Assembly (NCBI GenBank): GCA_963741505.1
Contig: CAVUIJ010000014.1
Coordinates: 1 to 64,000, forward strand
DNA length: 64,000 nt
Direction of reading: 5' to 3'
Source of the DNA: JAKFWF01 sp963741505
GTDB lineage: Bacteria > Pseudomonadota > Alphaproteobacteria > Rhizobiales > Hyphomicrobiaceae
Shown in pieces: positions 25,581 through 34,747 of this stretch (within the stretch, counting starts at the first letter, position 1; the number at the start of each line of letters is the position of its first letter). A program made the translations under genes and the position numbers. Below the pieces are notes generated by a model. The model was not told the DNA's origin. It saw nothing but the letters and a program-made list of their open reading frames with translations, and did no database searches.

Positions 25581-27508
25581 TCCCAGCCCGGTTCGCCCAC
25601 GTCGAGGCCAACGATACGCTGCCGAAGCTGCTGCGATACAACGCGCGCAATCACGGTGGCGACACCGTACTGCGCGAGAAAGAGCATGGCCTGTGGCGCA
25701 CCTTCACTTGGGCCGACTATCACGAGCGCGCCAAGCTGTGGGCGATCGGACTGCGCTCGCTCGGCGCCGGGCGAGGCGATGCCGTTGCCATCATCGGCGA
25801 CTCACGGCCCGATTGGGTGGCCGCAGCGGTCGGTACCCATGCGGTAAAGGCGCTCAGCCTCGGCATCTATCAGGACGCGCTCGATGCCGAGGTTGGCTAT
25901 CTGCTGACGTTTTCCGAAGCCAAGGTCGTGGTCGCCGAAAACGAGGAGCAGGTCGACAAGATCCTGCGCGCGGCCGGCGCGGCGTCGACGCTGAAAGCGA
26001 TCGTCTATTGTGATCCGCGCGGCATGCGCAAATACACCGACCCGCGCCTCGTCAGCCGCGACGAACTGCTCGAGGCGGCGCGCAAGACTGCGGCCGGCGA
26101 GCCGGGCTTGTGGGACAGCCTGGTCGATGCCACGTCCGGCGACGACATCGCCGTGCTGTGCTCGACGTCCGGCACCACCACCCACCCAAAACTTGTCAGC
26201 ATCACTTCCGGGCGCTTCATCAGGCACGCGGCGACCTACTGCGATCTCGTCGATCTCGGCCCCGACGACGAGTACGTTTCGATCCTGCCGATGGCCTGGG
26301 TAGTGGAGCAGTTCCAGGCGCTGTATCAGCCAATGGTGTGCCGCCATAAGCTCAACTTCGTCGAGAGCCCGGCGACGGTGATGGCCGATTTGCGCGAGAT
26401 CGCGCCGACTTTCATGTTGCTGGCGCCGCGCTCCTGGGAGCAGATCGCGGCCAACGTGCGGGCGCAGATCATGGATGCGACCGCGTTCAAGCGCAAGATC
26501 TTCGAGCGCGGCTTGGCCCTCGGCCTGCGCGCCGTCGAGCGGGGAGGCCAGAGCCGGATCGCCCAGTCGCTGGTTCTACGCGCACTCAGAGACCGGCTCG
26601 GCTTTTCGCGGCTGCGCTTTGCGACCACCGGCGGCGCCGCCATGGGGCCCGATACGTTCAAGTTCTTCATGGCCATGGGTGTGCCGCTGCTGCAGGTCTA
26701 TGGCCAGACCGAACTCGGCGGCATCTACTGCATGCAAAAGCTCGGCGAGGTCGATTTCGATGCCGTCGGCAAGGGCCTGACCGCGGAATACAAGATTCGC
26801 ATCGGCGAGCCAGACGGCAGCGGCGTCGGCGAGATCGTGACCACGCACCCCTACATGTTCAGCGGCTACTTCAAGAACCGGCAGGCGACCGCCGCCGACC
26901 TGCGCGACGGCTGGATGCACACCGGCGACGCCGGCTTCATCAAGCCCAGCGGCCAGCTCGTCGTCATCGACCGCCTGAAAGATCTGGCGGCGTTGTCGTC
27001 CGGCGAACGCTTCTCGCCGCAGTTCATCGAGAACAAGCTGAAATTCTCGCCCTATATCAGCGAGGCCGTGATCCTCGGCGACAAGCGCGAGTTCCCGGCC
27101 GCGATCATCTGTATCCGGTTCGCCATCGTCTCGAAGTGGGCCGAGCAGCGGCGGATGGCCTTCACAACCTACTCGGACCTGTCCACCCGCGGCGAAGTCT
27201 ATGACCTGATCGCCGGCGAAATTGCCCGCGTCAATGCATCGCTGCCCGAGGCTCAGCGGCTGCGCAAATTCATTCTGCTCTACAAGGAACTCGATGCCGA
27301 CGATGGCGAGCTCACTCGCACCCGCAAGGTGCGGCGCGGCGTGATCGCCGAGAAATACGCCAACATCATCGATGCCATCTACTCCGACGCGACCACGGTG
27401 AAGATCGATACCGAGATCGCCTTCCAGGACGGGACGAAGCAGCGCATCCGCACCAGCCTGCCGATCGCCACTCTCACCCCCCAACCTGCGCAAGCGCGAT
27501 CGGCCTAA
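25577..27508 (+). CDS. Long-chain-type acyl-CoA synthetase (AMP-binding) within the Liv operon
   Basis: ANL-superfamily ligase of 643 residues that would activate a carboxylic acid with ATP and CoA. It has the AMP-binding P-loop in the unusual form STSGTTTHPK, without the glycine normally seen after the second Thr, then a VYGQTELGG adenylate motif, HTGDAGFI, and RLKDLAALSSGERFSP, where the lipid-type ligases have DR.KE. The ATG at 25577 overlaps the livG stop. This gene order (ATPase - AMP-ligase - permeases - binding protein - ATPase) is common in Hyphomicrobiales for uptake and immediate CoA activation of fatty or aromatic acids. The substrate is not known from the sequence. Confidence 0.92.
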   Translation: MIPARFAHVEANDTLPKLLRYNARNHGGDTVLREKEHGLWRTFTWADYHERAKLWAIGLRSLGAGRGDAVAIIGDSRPDWVAAAVGTHAVKALSLGIYQDALDAEVGYLLTFSEAKVVVAENEEQVDKILRAAGAASTLKAIVYCDPRGMRKYTDPRLVSRDELLEAARKTAAGEPGLWDSLVDATSGDDIAVLCSTSGTTTHPKLVSITSGRFIRHAATYCDLVDLGPDDEYVSILPMAWVVEQFQALYQPMVCRHKLNFVESPATVMADLREIAPTFMLLAPRSWEQIAANVRAQIMDATAFKRKIFERGLALGLRAVERGGQSRIAQSLVLRALRDRLGFSRLRFATTGGAAMGPDTFKFFMAMGVPLLQVYGQTELGGIYCMQKLGEVDFDAVGKGLTAEYKIRIGEPDGSGVGEIVTTHPYMFSGYFKNRQATAADLRDGWMHTGDAGFIKPSGQLVVIDRLKDLAALSSGERFSPQFIENKLKFSPYISEAVILGDKREFPAAIICIRFAIVSKWAEQRRMAFTTYSDLSTRGEVYDLIAGEIARVNASLPEAQRLRKFILLYKELDADDGELTRTRKVRRGVIAEKYANIIDAIYSDATTVKIDTEIAFQDGTKQRIRTSLPIATLTPQPAQARSA

Positions 27509-27549
27509 GAGCAGTCACTACGAGACCAAGGATCAGGCAGCACACAGCG

Positions 27550-28443
27550 ATGAACACGACGCTACTCATTCAGCTCCTCGTCAACGGCTTGATCGTCGGG
27601 GCGCTCTACGGCGTGGTCGCGATGTGCTTCGTGCTGATCTATAAGGCGAGCCAGGTGGTCAACTTCGCGCAAGGCGAGTTCGTCCTCATCGGCGCCTGGG
27701 CCTGCTGGTGGCTCGTCACCTCGATGAATCTGCCGTTCTGGCTCGGCTTCCCGGTCTGTCTGGTGTTCATGGCGATCCTCGGTATCCTGGTGCAGGTGGT
27801 GGTGCTGCGACCGCTGATCGGCAAACCGGTGATTTCGATCGTGATGGTGACGATCGGCCTGTCGATCTTCTTCCAGGCGCTGCTGAAGTGGATGTTCGGC
27901 GTCTTCGTGCAGCCTTTTCCGCAGGTGTTTGCGACCAAGAGCGTCGAGATCCTCGGACTCAACGTCGAGAGCGCCTACCTGATGAGCCTCGCCATCTCGC
28001 TGGTGATCATGGCGGGCTTCGCCTACTTCTTCAAATTCTCACGCATTGGCCTCGCCATGCGGGCGACCGCCTTCGACCAGCAGGTGGCACAGAGCCTCGG
28101 CATCTCGGTCCGCCAAGTGTTCGCCATTGCATGGGCGATCTCGTCATCGGTGTCGGCGCTGGCCGGCGTTGTCGTCGGCCTCGTCTCGGGCGTGTCGGCA
28201 TCGGTGTCGGCGGTCGGCGTCAAGGTGTTCCCGGCGGTGATCGTCGGCGGCCTCGAGAGCATCATCGGATCGGTGATCGGCGGCCTCATCATCGGCCTGC
28301 TGGAGGGGCTGGCGCAGTTCGTCGACAGCGAATACCTGCAGTTCGGCAACCTGATCACGATCGCGCCGTTCTACGCGATGCTGCTCATCCTGCTGATCAA
28401 GCCCTACGGCCTGTTCGGCACCAAGAATATCGAGCGAGTGTGA
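27550..28443 (+). CDS. Liv-type ABC transporter permease (LivH-like)
   Basis: Inner-membrane permease of 297 residues with about eight hydrophobic segments. It opens LLIQLLVNGLIVGALYGVVAMCFVLIYKASQVVNFAQGEFVLIGAW, the family-typical N-terminus of LivH proteins. The conserved cytoplasmic loop (RIGLAMRATAFDQQVAQSLGI) that contacts the ATPases is present before the last membrane segments, and the end reads MLLILLIKPYGLFG. It lies 41 bp after the acyl-CoA synthetase and 4 bp before livM. Confidence 0.95.
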   Translation: MNTTLLIQLLVNGLIVGALYGVVAMCFVLIYKASQVVNFAQGEFVLIGAWACWWLVTSMNLPFWLGFPVCLVFMAILGILVQVVVLRPLIGKPVISIVMVTIGLSIFFQALLKWMFGVFVQPFPQVFATKSVEILGLNVESAYLMSLAISLVIMAGFAYFFKFSRIGLAMRATAFDQQVAQSLGISVRQVFAIAWAISSSVSALAGVVVGLVSGVSASVSAVGVKVFPAVIVGGLESIIGSVIGGLIIGLLEGLAQFVDSEYLQFGNLITIAPFYAMLLILLIKPYGLFGTKNIERV

Positions 28444-28447
28444 TCCA

Positions 28448-29536
28448 ATGGCTGGCTCGATGCGCCCCGCGGGTGACTTCCGCACCTCCTACGAGGCCGA
28501 CCACACCATCTTGCCCACGCGGGGATCGCGTATCGGGCTCTCAATCGGCGTGATCGCGCTGTGCCTGCTGCCATTGCAGATCGGCGGACAGTCCTTGGTG
28601 GCCTCGTACTGGCTGGCGCTCGTCATCCAGATCGCGATCTACGGCATCGCCGCCCTGGGCTTGAACATCCTGGTCGGCTTCACCGGCCAGATCTCGCTTG
28701 GCCATGCCGCCTTCTTCGGCTTCGGCGCATTCTCATCCGCCTACCTGTCGGGTAAGCTCGGCGTGCCGGTGGCACTCGCCATCCCGTTGGCCGGCGTCGC
28801 CACGGGATTGCTCGGCCTCGTCGTCGGCCTGCCGGCCGGCCGGCTGAAGGGCCTCTATCTCGCGATCGCGACGCTCGCCTCGCAATTCGTGCTGCAGGAC
28901 TTCTTCAGCCGCGCCGACTGGTTCACCGGCGGTGCGGCCGGCGCCAACGCCGGCCCGTTCAACCTGTTCGGTCTGACACTGTCGGGCGACCGCAAGTACT
29001 ATTACGTGGTGATCTTCTACCTCGTGGTGATGTACCTGTTCGCCGCCAACCTGATGCGCACGCGCGATGGCCGCGCCATGGTCGCGGTGCGCGACCACTA
29101 CCTGTCAGCCGAGATCATGGGCATCGGCCTGACCTACTACCGCATTCTGGCGTTCGTCATCTCGTCGTTCTACGCTGGCGTCGCCGGCGCGCTGATGGCG
29201 CACTACACCGGCTTCGTTTCGGCCGAGGCTTTCGACCTGCTGCTGTCGATCAACTTCCTGGCAATGATCATCATCGGCGGTCTCGGCTCGATCATGGGCA
29301 GCCTGATGGGCACCGTGTTCATTCTGCTGCTACCCGAGGTGATGCTGGGCATGGTGCAGAAGATCCAGAAGCTCGGCATCGGCCAGGGCGCGTCATTCAA
29401 CGAGGGCCTCGCCTATCTCAAGGAGATGGCGATCGGCCTCGCCATCGTGCTGTTCCTGGTCTTCGAGCCGGATGGCCTCGCCGCCCGTTGGCGCAAGATC
29501 AAGGCGTACTGGAAGCTCTATCCGTTCTCGTACTGA
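28448..29536 (+). CDS. Liv-type ABC transporter permease (LivM-like)
   Basis: Second permease subunit, 362 residues. After a polar N-terminal tail it has the LivM hallmark AALGLNILVGFTGQISLGHAAFFGFGAFSSAYL, an EAA-like loop (MRTRDGRAMVAVRDHYLSAEIMGI), and the late motif NFLAMIIIGGLGSIMGSLMG. About ten membrane segments. The start is 4 bp after livH, and the ATG at 28448 gives the usual short leader. It is followed 25 bp later by the binding-protein gene. Confidence 0.95.
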   Translation: MAGSMRPAGDFRTSYEADHTILPTRGSRIGLSIGVIALCLLPLQIGGQSLVASYWLALVIQIAIYGIAALGLNILVGFTGQISLGHAAFFGFGAFSSAYLSGKLGVPVALAIPLAGVATGLLGLVVGLPAGRLKGLYLAIATLASQFVLQDFFSRADWFTGGAAGANAGPFNLFGLTLSGDRKYYYVVIFYLVVMYLFAANLMRTRDGRAMVAVRDHYLSAEIMGIGLTYYRILAFVISSFYAGVAGALMAHYTGFVSAEAFDLLLSINFLAMIIIGGLGSIMGSLMGTVFILLLPEVMLGMVQKIQKLGIGQGASFNEGLAYLKEMAIGLAIVLFLVFEPDGLAARWRKIKAYWKLYPFSY

Positions 29537-29561
29537 CAACAAGCCCAAGGAGGAAACTGAA

Positions 29562-30854
29562 ATGAGACTGAAAACGGCACTACTGGCATCGGCCGCCGCG
29601 GCAGCGCTGCTTGCCACGCCGACGCTGGCGCAGCAGAAGATCAAGGTCGGAAACCTCATCGATTACACCGGCGCGACCTCGAGCACGGGTAAGTTCTCCG
29701 GCCCCGGCAAGGTCGATGCCATCGCCTGGATCAATAAGAACGGCGGCATCAACGGCAAGCTGCTCGATGCCGAGATCGTCGATTACGGCTACCAGACCCA
29801 GCGCGGCATCCAGCTCTACAAGAAGTGGAAGGACGAGGGCGCGGTCGCCATTCTGGGCTACGGCACCAACGATACCGAAGCCATGGTCGGCTTCATCGCC
29901 GAGGACAAGATGCCATACTTCTCGTTCTCGTTCTCCGGCCACCTGACCGATCCCTCCGGAACCAGCCAGAAGGCCAAGGACGGCAAGATCAAGCCGGCGC
30001 CGTACAACTTCTTCGGCCAGCCGTCCTATTCCGACGGCGCGCGCGGCCTCATCCTGTGGGCGGCCGAGGACTGGAAGAAGAAGGGCGGCCAGGGCAAGCC
30101 CAAGTACATCCACATGGGCGACAACCACCCCTATCCGCTGGCGCCCAAGGAAGCCGGCGAGACCTTGGCGAAAGAACTCGGCTTCGACGTGATCCCCTCG
30201 ATCCAGTACGCGCTGGCCGGCGGTGACTTCAAGGCGCAGTGTCTGGCGCTGCAGTCATCCGGAGCCAACTACGCGTTCCTCGCCAACACCACTGGTGCCA
30301 ACGTGGCGCTTGTGCGCTCGTGCTCGACCGTCGGCGTCAACGTGCAGTTCATGGCCAACGTCTGGGGCATGGACGAGGCCGGCATGAAGGCCATCGGCAA
30401 GGGCGTCAACGGCCTGGTCATGGTACTGGCGCAGCCGCAATGGGGCTCGGGTGTGCCGGGCATGAAGAAGTTCAGCGAGATCTCGGCGATGTCCGATCCG
30501 ACCGGCAAGGTCTACCGGCCGATCCCCTACGCCATCGGTGCCTGCCAGGTGCTGCACCTCGCCGAGGGTCTCAAGATTGCCGACAAGGCCGGCAAGTTGA
30601 ACGGCCCCGGCATCAAGGAGGCCCTCGAGTTGCTGAAAAACTTCGTGCCGGAAGGATTCGACGGTATGTGTGCGCCCGTCACCTGGAGCAACACGGACCA
30701 TCGCTCGGTCGATACCGTCAACATCGGAAGAGCCTCGGTCAGTGGCGACACCGAGAAGGGTGAGGTCGCGGAGCTTGCGGCTTCCGGCGTGATCAAGCTC
30801 GAGAAGATCGCCGAGCAGAAGGTGCCGCGCAAGCCGGAGTGGCATGGCTACTGA
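29562..30854 (+). CDS. Periplasmic substrate-binding protein of the Liv-type transporter
   Basis: A 430-residue type I periplasmic binding protein. The Sec signal peptide is residues 1-23 (MRLKTALLASAAAAALLATPTLAQQ), and the mature protein starts with IKVGNLIDYTGATSSTGKF, the family's N-terminal lobe. The ATG at 29562 sits 8 nt after AAGGAGG, one of the best ribosome sites in the window, as expected for an abundant binding protein. The region around 225-300 (GGDFKAQCLALQSSGANYAF) matches the second lobe. Ligand unknown; the ligase and badI neighbours favour an aromatic or alicyclic acid. The ORF upstream of 29562 overlaps livM and is not used. Confidence 0.95.
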   Translation: MRLKTALLASAAAAALLATPTLAQQKIKVGNLIDYTGATSSTGKFSGPGKVDAIAWINKNGGINGKLLDAEIVDYGYQTQRGIQLYKKWKDEGAVAILGYGTNDTEAMVGFIAEDKMPYFSFSFSGHLTDPSGTSQKAKDGKIKPAPYNFFGQPSYSDGARGLILWAAEDWKKKGGQGKPKYIHMGDNHPYPLAPKEAGETLAKELGFDVIPSIQYALAGGDFKAQCLALQSSGANYAFLANTTGANVALVRSCSTVGVNVQFMANVWGMDEAGMKAIGKGVNGLVMVLAQPQWGSGVPGMKKFSEISAMSDPTGKVYRPIPYAIGACQVLHLAEGLKIADKAGKLNGPGIKEALELLKNFVPEGFDGMCAPVTWSNTDHRSVDTVNIGRASVSGDTEKGEVAELAASGVIKLEKIAEQKVPRKPEWHGY

Positions 30855-30864
30855 GCACTATTAT

Positions 30865-31062
30865 CCCCTCTCCCCCTGGCGCATCTTGCGCGTAGGGGGA
30901 GAGGGTTAGGGCGAGGGGCGGCCGCTTGTTCAGCTCTCACAACAATGACCACCAAGCCCAGCATTGCTGATTTCGAGCAAGCTGCCGCCCCTCACCCTCA
31001 GCCGGTCCATCGGCTGGCCTCTGCCCTCTCCCCCGAAATGGCGGGAGAGAGGGAAAGGGGGG
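30865..31062. repeat. Two palindromic CCCTCTCCCC-type repeats
   Basis: Between the binding protein and livF lie two intergenic palindromes. The first (30866-30905) pairs CCCTCTCCCCCT with AGGGGGAGAGGG over a 16-nt loop. The second (30989-31060) begins CCCCTCACCCTCAGCCGG and ends GGGAAAGGGG. Same family as the repeats at 35950 and 51.0-51.2 kb. They separate livF from the rest of the operon and could attenuate transcription. Confidence 0.7.
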
Positions 31063-31109
31063 CCGATCCCACCACTGCCGACTAGAGCTTCTGCCTGCCA
31101 AGGACCGCC

Positions 31110-31946
31110 ATGACCGCCGCCGCCACAGCAGTCCCATCCACCGCAAAAGCAACCGACCCAGCACTGCTTTCGATCGAGAATATCGAGGTGGTGTATGACG
31201 ACGTGGTGCTGGTGCTGCGCGGCGTCAGCTTGAACGTGCCGAAGGGACGGATCGTCACGCTGCTCGGGCCCAACGGCGCCGGCAAGTCGACCACGCTCAA
31301 GGCGATCTCCGGCCTGCTGCATTCCGAGGACGGCGAGGTCGTTGCCGGCGACATCAAGTTCGACGGCCACAGCATCGCTCATCAGTCGCCGGAAAAAACG
31401 GTTCGCAACGGCATCTTCCAGGTAATGGAGGGACGGCGCATCATCGCCGACATGACCGTGATCGAGAATTTGCGCTGTGGCGCATTCACCCGCCGCGACA
31501 ACGAGATCAACAGCGACATCGAACTTGTCTACACGTATTTCCCGCGCCTCAAGGAACGCACCGGGCTTGCCGGCTATCTCTCCGGCGGCGAACAGCAGAT
31601 GCTGGCCATCGGCCGCGCCTTGATGGGTCGGCCCAGAATGATGCTGCTCGACGAGCCCAGCATGGGGCTGGCACCACTCCTGGTGCAGGAAGTGTTTGCG
31701 ATCATCGCCCGGCTCAACAAGGAACTCGGCATCACCATGCTGCTGGTCGAGCAGAATGCCAACATGGCGCTCGCCGTCGCCGACTACGGCTACATCATGG
31801 AGTTGGGCAAGGTCGTGCTCGACGGCACGCGCGAGGCACTGACCAGCAATGAGGATGTCAAGGAATTCTACCTCGGCGGCGGTGGCCACGCCCGCAAGAG
31901 TTTCAAGAACCTGAAATCGTTCCGCCGGCGCAAGCGCTGGCTCTGA
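31110..31946 (+). CDS. Liv-type ABC transporter ATP-binding protein (LivF-like)
   Basis: Second ATPase of the Liv-type transporter, 278 residues. Walker A GPNGAGKS is at 53-60, Q-loop FQVMEGRRIIADMTV, signature YLSGGEQQML at 156-165, Walker B MMLLDEPSMGL at 177-187, and H-loop LLVEQNANMALAVADYGY. A 20-residue Ala/Thr-rich leader precedes the domain, and a basic tail (KSFKNLKSFRRRKRWL) follows it, which is longer than in most LivF proteins. Together with the LivG-like subunit it would form the heterodimeric ATPase. It is 255 bp from the binding-protein gene, with palindromic repeats in the gap. Confidence 0.94.
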   Translation: MTAAATAVPSTAKATDPALLSIENIEVVYDDVVLVLRGVSLNVPKGRIVTLLGPNGAGKSTTLKAISGLLHSEDGEVVAGDIKFDGHSIAHQSPEKTVRNGIFQVMEGRRIIADMTVIENLRCGAFTRRDNEINSDIELVYTYFPRLKERTGLAGYLSGGEQQMLAIGRALMGRPRMMLLDEPSMGLAPLLVQEVFAIIARLNKELGITMLLVEQNANMALAVADYGYIMELGKVVLDGTREALTSNEDVKEFYLGGGGHARKSFKNLKSFRRRKRWL

Positions 31947-32010
31947 CCCGTTCCGCTCCAACGACAATCATTTCCGCCAACACGGTTCACAACTTTGGGA
32001 ACGCCCAGTC

Positions 32011-32794
32011 ATGACCTACGAAGACCTGCTGTACGAAGTCAAAGACGGTGCCGCACACATCACCATCAACCGGCCGAAGGTGATGAACGCCTTCCGCGGC
32101 AAGACCTGCGAAGAGCTGATCCACGCCCTTGGCCGTGCCGGCTGGGACAAGGCGGTCGGCGTCATCGTGCTCGGCGGCGCCGGTGATCGCGCCTTCTGCA
32201 CCGGCGGCGACCAGAGCGCGCACGAGGGCCAGTACGATGGCCGCGGCACCATCGGCCTGCCGATCGAGGAAGTGCAATCGCTGCTGCGCGACGTGCCCAA
32301 GCCCGTGATTGCCCGCGTCCAGGGCTATGCCATCGGCGGCGGCAACGTGCTCGCCACGATGTGTGATCTCACCATCGCATCCGAGAAGGCGATCTTCGGC
32401 CAGGTCGGCCCCAAGATGGGCTCGGTCGACCCCGGCTACGGCACCGCCTACCTCGCCCGCATCGTCGGCGAGAAGAAAGGCCCGCGAGATCTGGTACATG
32501 TGCCGCCGCTATACGGCGCAGGAAGCGCTCGCGATGGGCCTCGTCAACGCCGTCGTGCCGCATGACCAGCTCGATGCCGAGGTCACCAAGTGGTGCGCCG
32601 AGATCATGGAGAAGAGCCCGACCGCGATCGCCATCGCCAAGCGCTCGTTCAACGCCGACAGCGAGAACATCCGCGGCATCGGCGCCATGGGCATGCAGAC
32701 GCTGAAGCTCTATTACGAGAGCGACGAGAGCCGGGAGGGCGTCAAGGCCTTCAACGAGAAGCGCAAGCCCGACTTCCGCAAGTACGTGAAGTAA
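32011..32794 (+). pseudogene. badI: 2-Ketocyclohexanecarboxyl-CoA hydrolase (BadI), broken by one frameshift
   Basis: BadI opens the alicyclic ring of 2-ketocyclohexanecarboxyl-CoA to pimelyl-CoA in anaerobic benzoate and cyclohexanecarboxylate breakdown. The product matches R. palustris BadI nearly throughout: AFCTGGDQS, YDGRGTIGLP, VIARVQGYAIGGGNVLATMCDLTIASEKAIFGQVGPKMGSVDPGYGTAYLAR, then in the next frame REIWYMCRRY, ALAMGLVNAVVPHDQLDAEV, KLYYESDESREGVKAFNEKRKPDFRKYVK. One extra G in the GG at 32479-32480 causes the shift (GEKKA in the family, GEKKG then divergence here). Without it the protein is about 260 residues, the normal length. Its place after the Liv genes ties that operon to ring-acid catabolism. 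Confidence 0.9.
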
Positions 32795-32875
32795 ACGACG
32801 GACGCAGCGGTGCCTCGGCGCTGGTGGCGCGCGCTGAGGCACCATTCACGCAGCCATCTCCGAAGGAGCCCTCAC

Positions 32876-33565
32876 ATGCACGTGCACGACGCCATCATGA
32901 CCCGCCGTTCCATTCGCCGCTTCCTGCCGAAGCCGGTGCCGATGCAGAGTATCACCCGCATCCTCGAAGGCGCGGCGACGGCGCCCTCGGGCCACAATAT
33001 CCAGCCGTGGAAAGTCTATGTCGTGGCCGGCGCCGTCAAGGACAAGATCTCGGCCGACATCCTGGCTGCGATCGCCAGTGAGCCGGCCGACAGTCATGTG
33101 CCGGAATTCGACTACTATCCCGTCAACTGGGTCGAGCCGTTCATCGGTCGCCGCCGCAAGCTCGGCCATGAGCTCTACGCCATCCTCGGCATTGCCCGCG
33201 ACGACAAGGCGGCGCGCGAAAAGCAGATGCTCGAGAACTACAAGTTCTTCGGCGCCCCCGTCGGCCTGTTCGTGACCTTCGACCGGCGCTGCGCCACCGG
33301 CACCTTCATGGACGTCGGCATGTTCATCGAGAACATCCTGATCGGGGCTCGCGGCGAAGGTCTCGATACCTGTGGGCAGGCAGCGTTCAACTGGTATCAC
33401 AAAGTGATCCGCAAGAACCTGCCGATGGATGACAACGAGCTTCTCGCCTGCGGCATCTCGCTCGGCTTCGCCGACCCGAACGCGCCGGAGAACAAGTTGA
33501 TGCCGGAGAAGCTCGCCGTCGAAGCGTTCACGACCTTCCTTGGCTTCGACGACATGCGAAGCTGA
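32876..33565 (+). CDS. Nitroreductase-family flavoprotein
   Basis: FMN-dependent oxidoreductase of the nitroreductase family, 229 residues from the ATG at 32876, which has AAGGAG 7 nt upstream; the longer frame from 32810 overlaps the gene-end repeat and is rejected. Family features are DAIMTRRSIRRFLPKPVPMQSITRILEGAATAPSGHNIQPWKVYVV at the N-terminus (FMN phosphate contacts) and GARGEGLDTCGQAAF...DNELLACGISLGF near the C-terminus. It probably forms a homodimer in the cytoplasm. Located between badI and an amidohydrolase, it may reduce an aromatic or enone intermediate, but this is inference. Confidence 0.9.
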   Translation: MHVHDAIMTRRSIRRFLPKPVPMQSITRILEGAATAPSGHNIQPWKVYVVAGAVKDKISADILAAIASEPADSHVPEFDYYPVNWVEPFIGRRRKLGHELYAILGIARDDKAAREKQMLENYKFFGAPVGLFVTFDRRCATGTFMDVGMFIENILIGARGEGLDTCGQAAFNWYHKVIRKNLPMDDNELLACGISLGFADPNAPENKLMPEKLAVEAFTTFLGFDDMRS

Positions 33566-33745
33566 CAGCCGTTGACCCGACGCTGCCGGACGGGCTGCGG
33601 TCGCTGCAGCGTTGTCGCCGAGCGTTTCGCCCGCGACAAGATCGCACCACAATACATGGTGCGTGAAAGAGGTGCCAGGCTGAGCCAGGCACCAGCAGAA
33701 CGAGCGGCCATCCGATGCCGCAATGTATCGAAGCGTGAGAAATTC

Positions 33746-34612
33746 ATGAAACTTTGTCCGCCGCCCGATCCCGCCCCGAAGCGGCCGTCGCGCGTGACGC
33801 TGCCGGCTGGCAGCATCGATAGCCACGGCCATATCTTCGGGCCGAACTATCCGTGGAACCCGAGGCGCGGCTACACCCCGCCGGACGCGCTGCCTGAAGC
33901 CTACGAGGCGCTGCACCAGGCGCTCGGGGTCTCTCGTGGTGTGCTCACTCAGCCCAGCGTCTACGGCACCGACAACCGCTGCATGCTCGACTACGTATCG
34001 AAAAACCTCGACCGCATGCGCGCGGTGATCGCGGTTGAGCCTGACGTCACCGACAAGATGCTGGAAGCCTTCCACAACGAGGGCGCGCGCGGCATCCGCG
34101 TCAACATCGCCGATCCGGGTGGCAATCCGTTCGCCTCGTTCGCCGAGATCACCGCACTGGCGCACCGATTGAAGCCGCTCGGCTGGCACATCGAGTTCCT
34201 GGCGCACGTACACCAGATGGACGACTGGATGGACGGCATCGCTAAGCTGCCGGTCGACATCTCGATCGGCCACTTCGGCTACATGCCAGCCGGCATGGGC
34301 GTCACACACCAGAAGTACCAGGCGTTCCTCGACTACTTCGCCGAAGGGCGCTGCTGGGTGAAATTCACCGCGCCCTATCGCATCACCGCCCGCAAAGCGA
34401 CGCCTTACGCCGATGTGACGCCGTTCGCACACGCCCTGACGGCCCGCCGCCCCGACCGCATCGTTTGGGGTACCGACTGGCCGCACCCGATCTGCCCGAT
34501 CCCGATGCCCAACGACGGCGACCTCACCGACCACCTCGCCGACTGGGTTCCCGACGCGGCGGTTCGGGAGCGGATATTGGTCGGGAATGCCGCATTATTG
34601 TACGGCTTTTGA
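33746..34612 (+). CDS. Amidohydrolase of the 2-pyrone-4,6-dicarboxylate-hydrolase-like type
   Basis: Metal-dependent TIM-barrel hydrolase (amidohydrolase_2 family) of 288 residues. Key positions are the metal ligand motif IDSHGHIFGPNY, HIEFLAHVHQMDDW, IGHFGYMPA, a VKFTAPYRI strand, and VWGTDWPHP, whose Asp is the catalytic metal ligand. The ATG at 33746 (MKLCPPPDPAPKRPSR) gives the typical compact start; the longer frame from 33572 is arginine- and cysteine-rich and not credible. The sequence resembles PDC hydrolase (LigI) and related lactonases, but the substrate is uncertain. It precedes a complete TRAP transporter and may process what that system imports. Confidence 0.88.
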   Translation: MKLCPPPDPAPKRPSRVTLPAGSIDSHGHIFGPNYPWNPRRGYTPPDALPEAYEALHQALGVSRGVLTQPSVYGTDNRCMLDYVSKNLDRMRAVIAVEPDVTDKMLEAFHNEGARGIRVNIADPGGNPFASFAEITALAHRLKPLGWHIEFLAHVHQMDDWMDGIAKLPVDISIGHFGYMPAGMGVTHQKYQAFLDYFAEGRCWVKFTAPYRITARKATPYADVTPFAHALTARRPDRIVWGTDWPHPICPIPMPNDGDLTDHLADWVPDAAVRERILVGNAALLYGF

Positions 34613-34747
34613 GTTGTGCGCGAAAGGCACGGCATGCGCGCAGATGGTGGATAGCGCACGCCAAATCGCCTGCTATAGTCGCAACCGAAATGCGCCGGCG
34701 AATGCCAAGAGCGCATCGGACAACGATCGCAAACGGAGGAAACCCGC

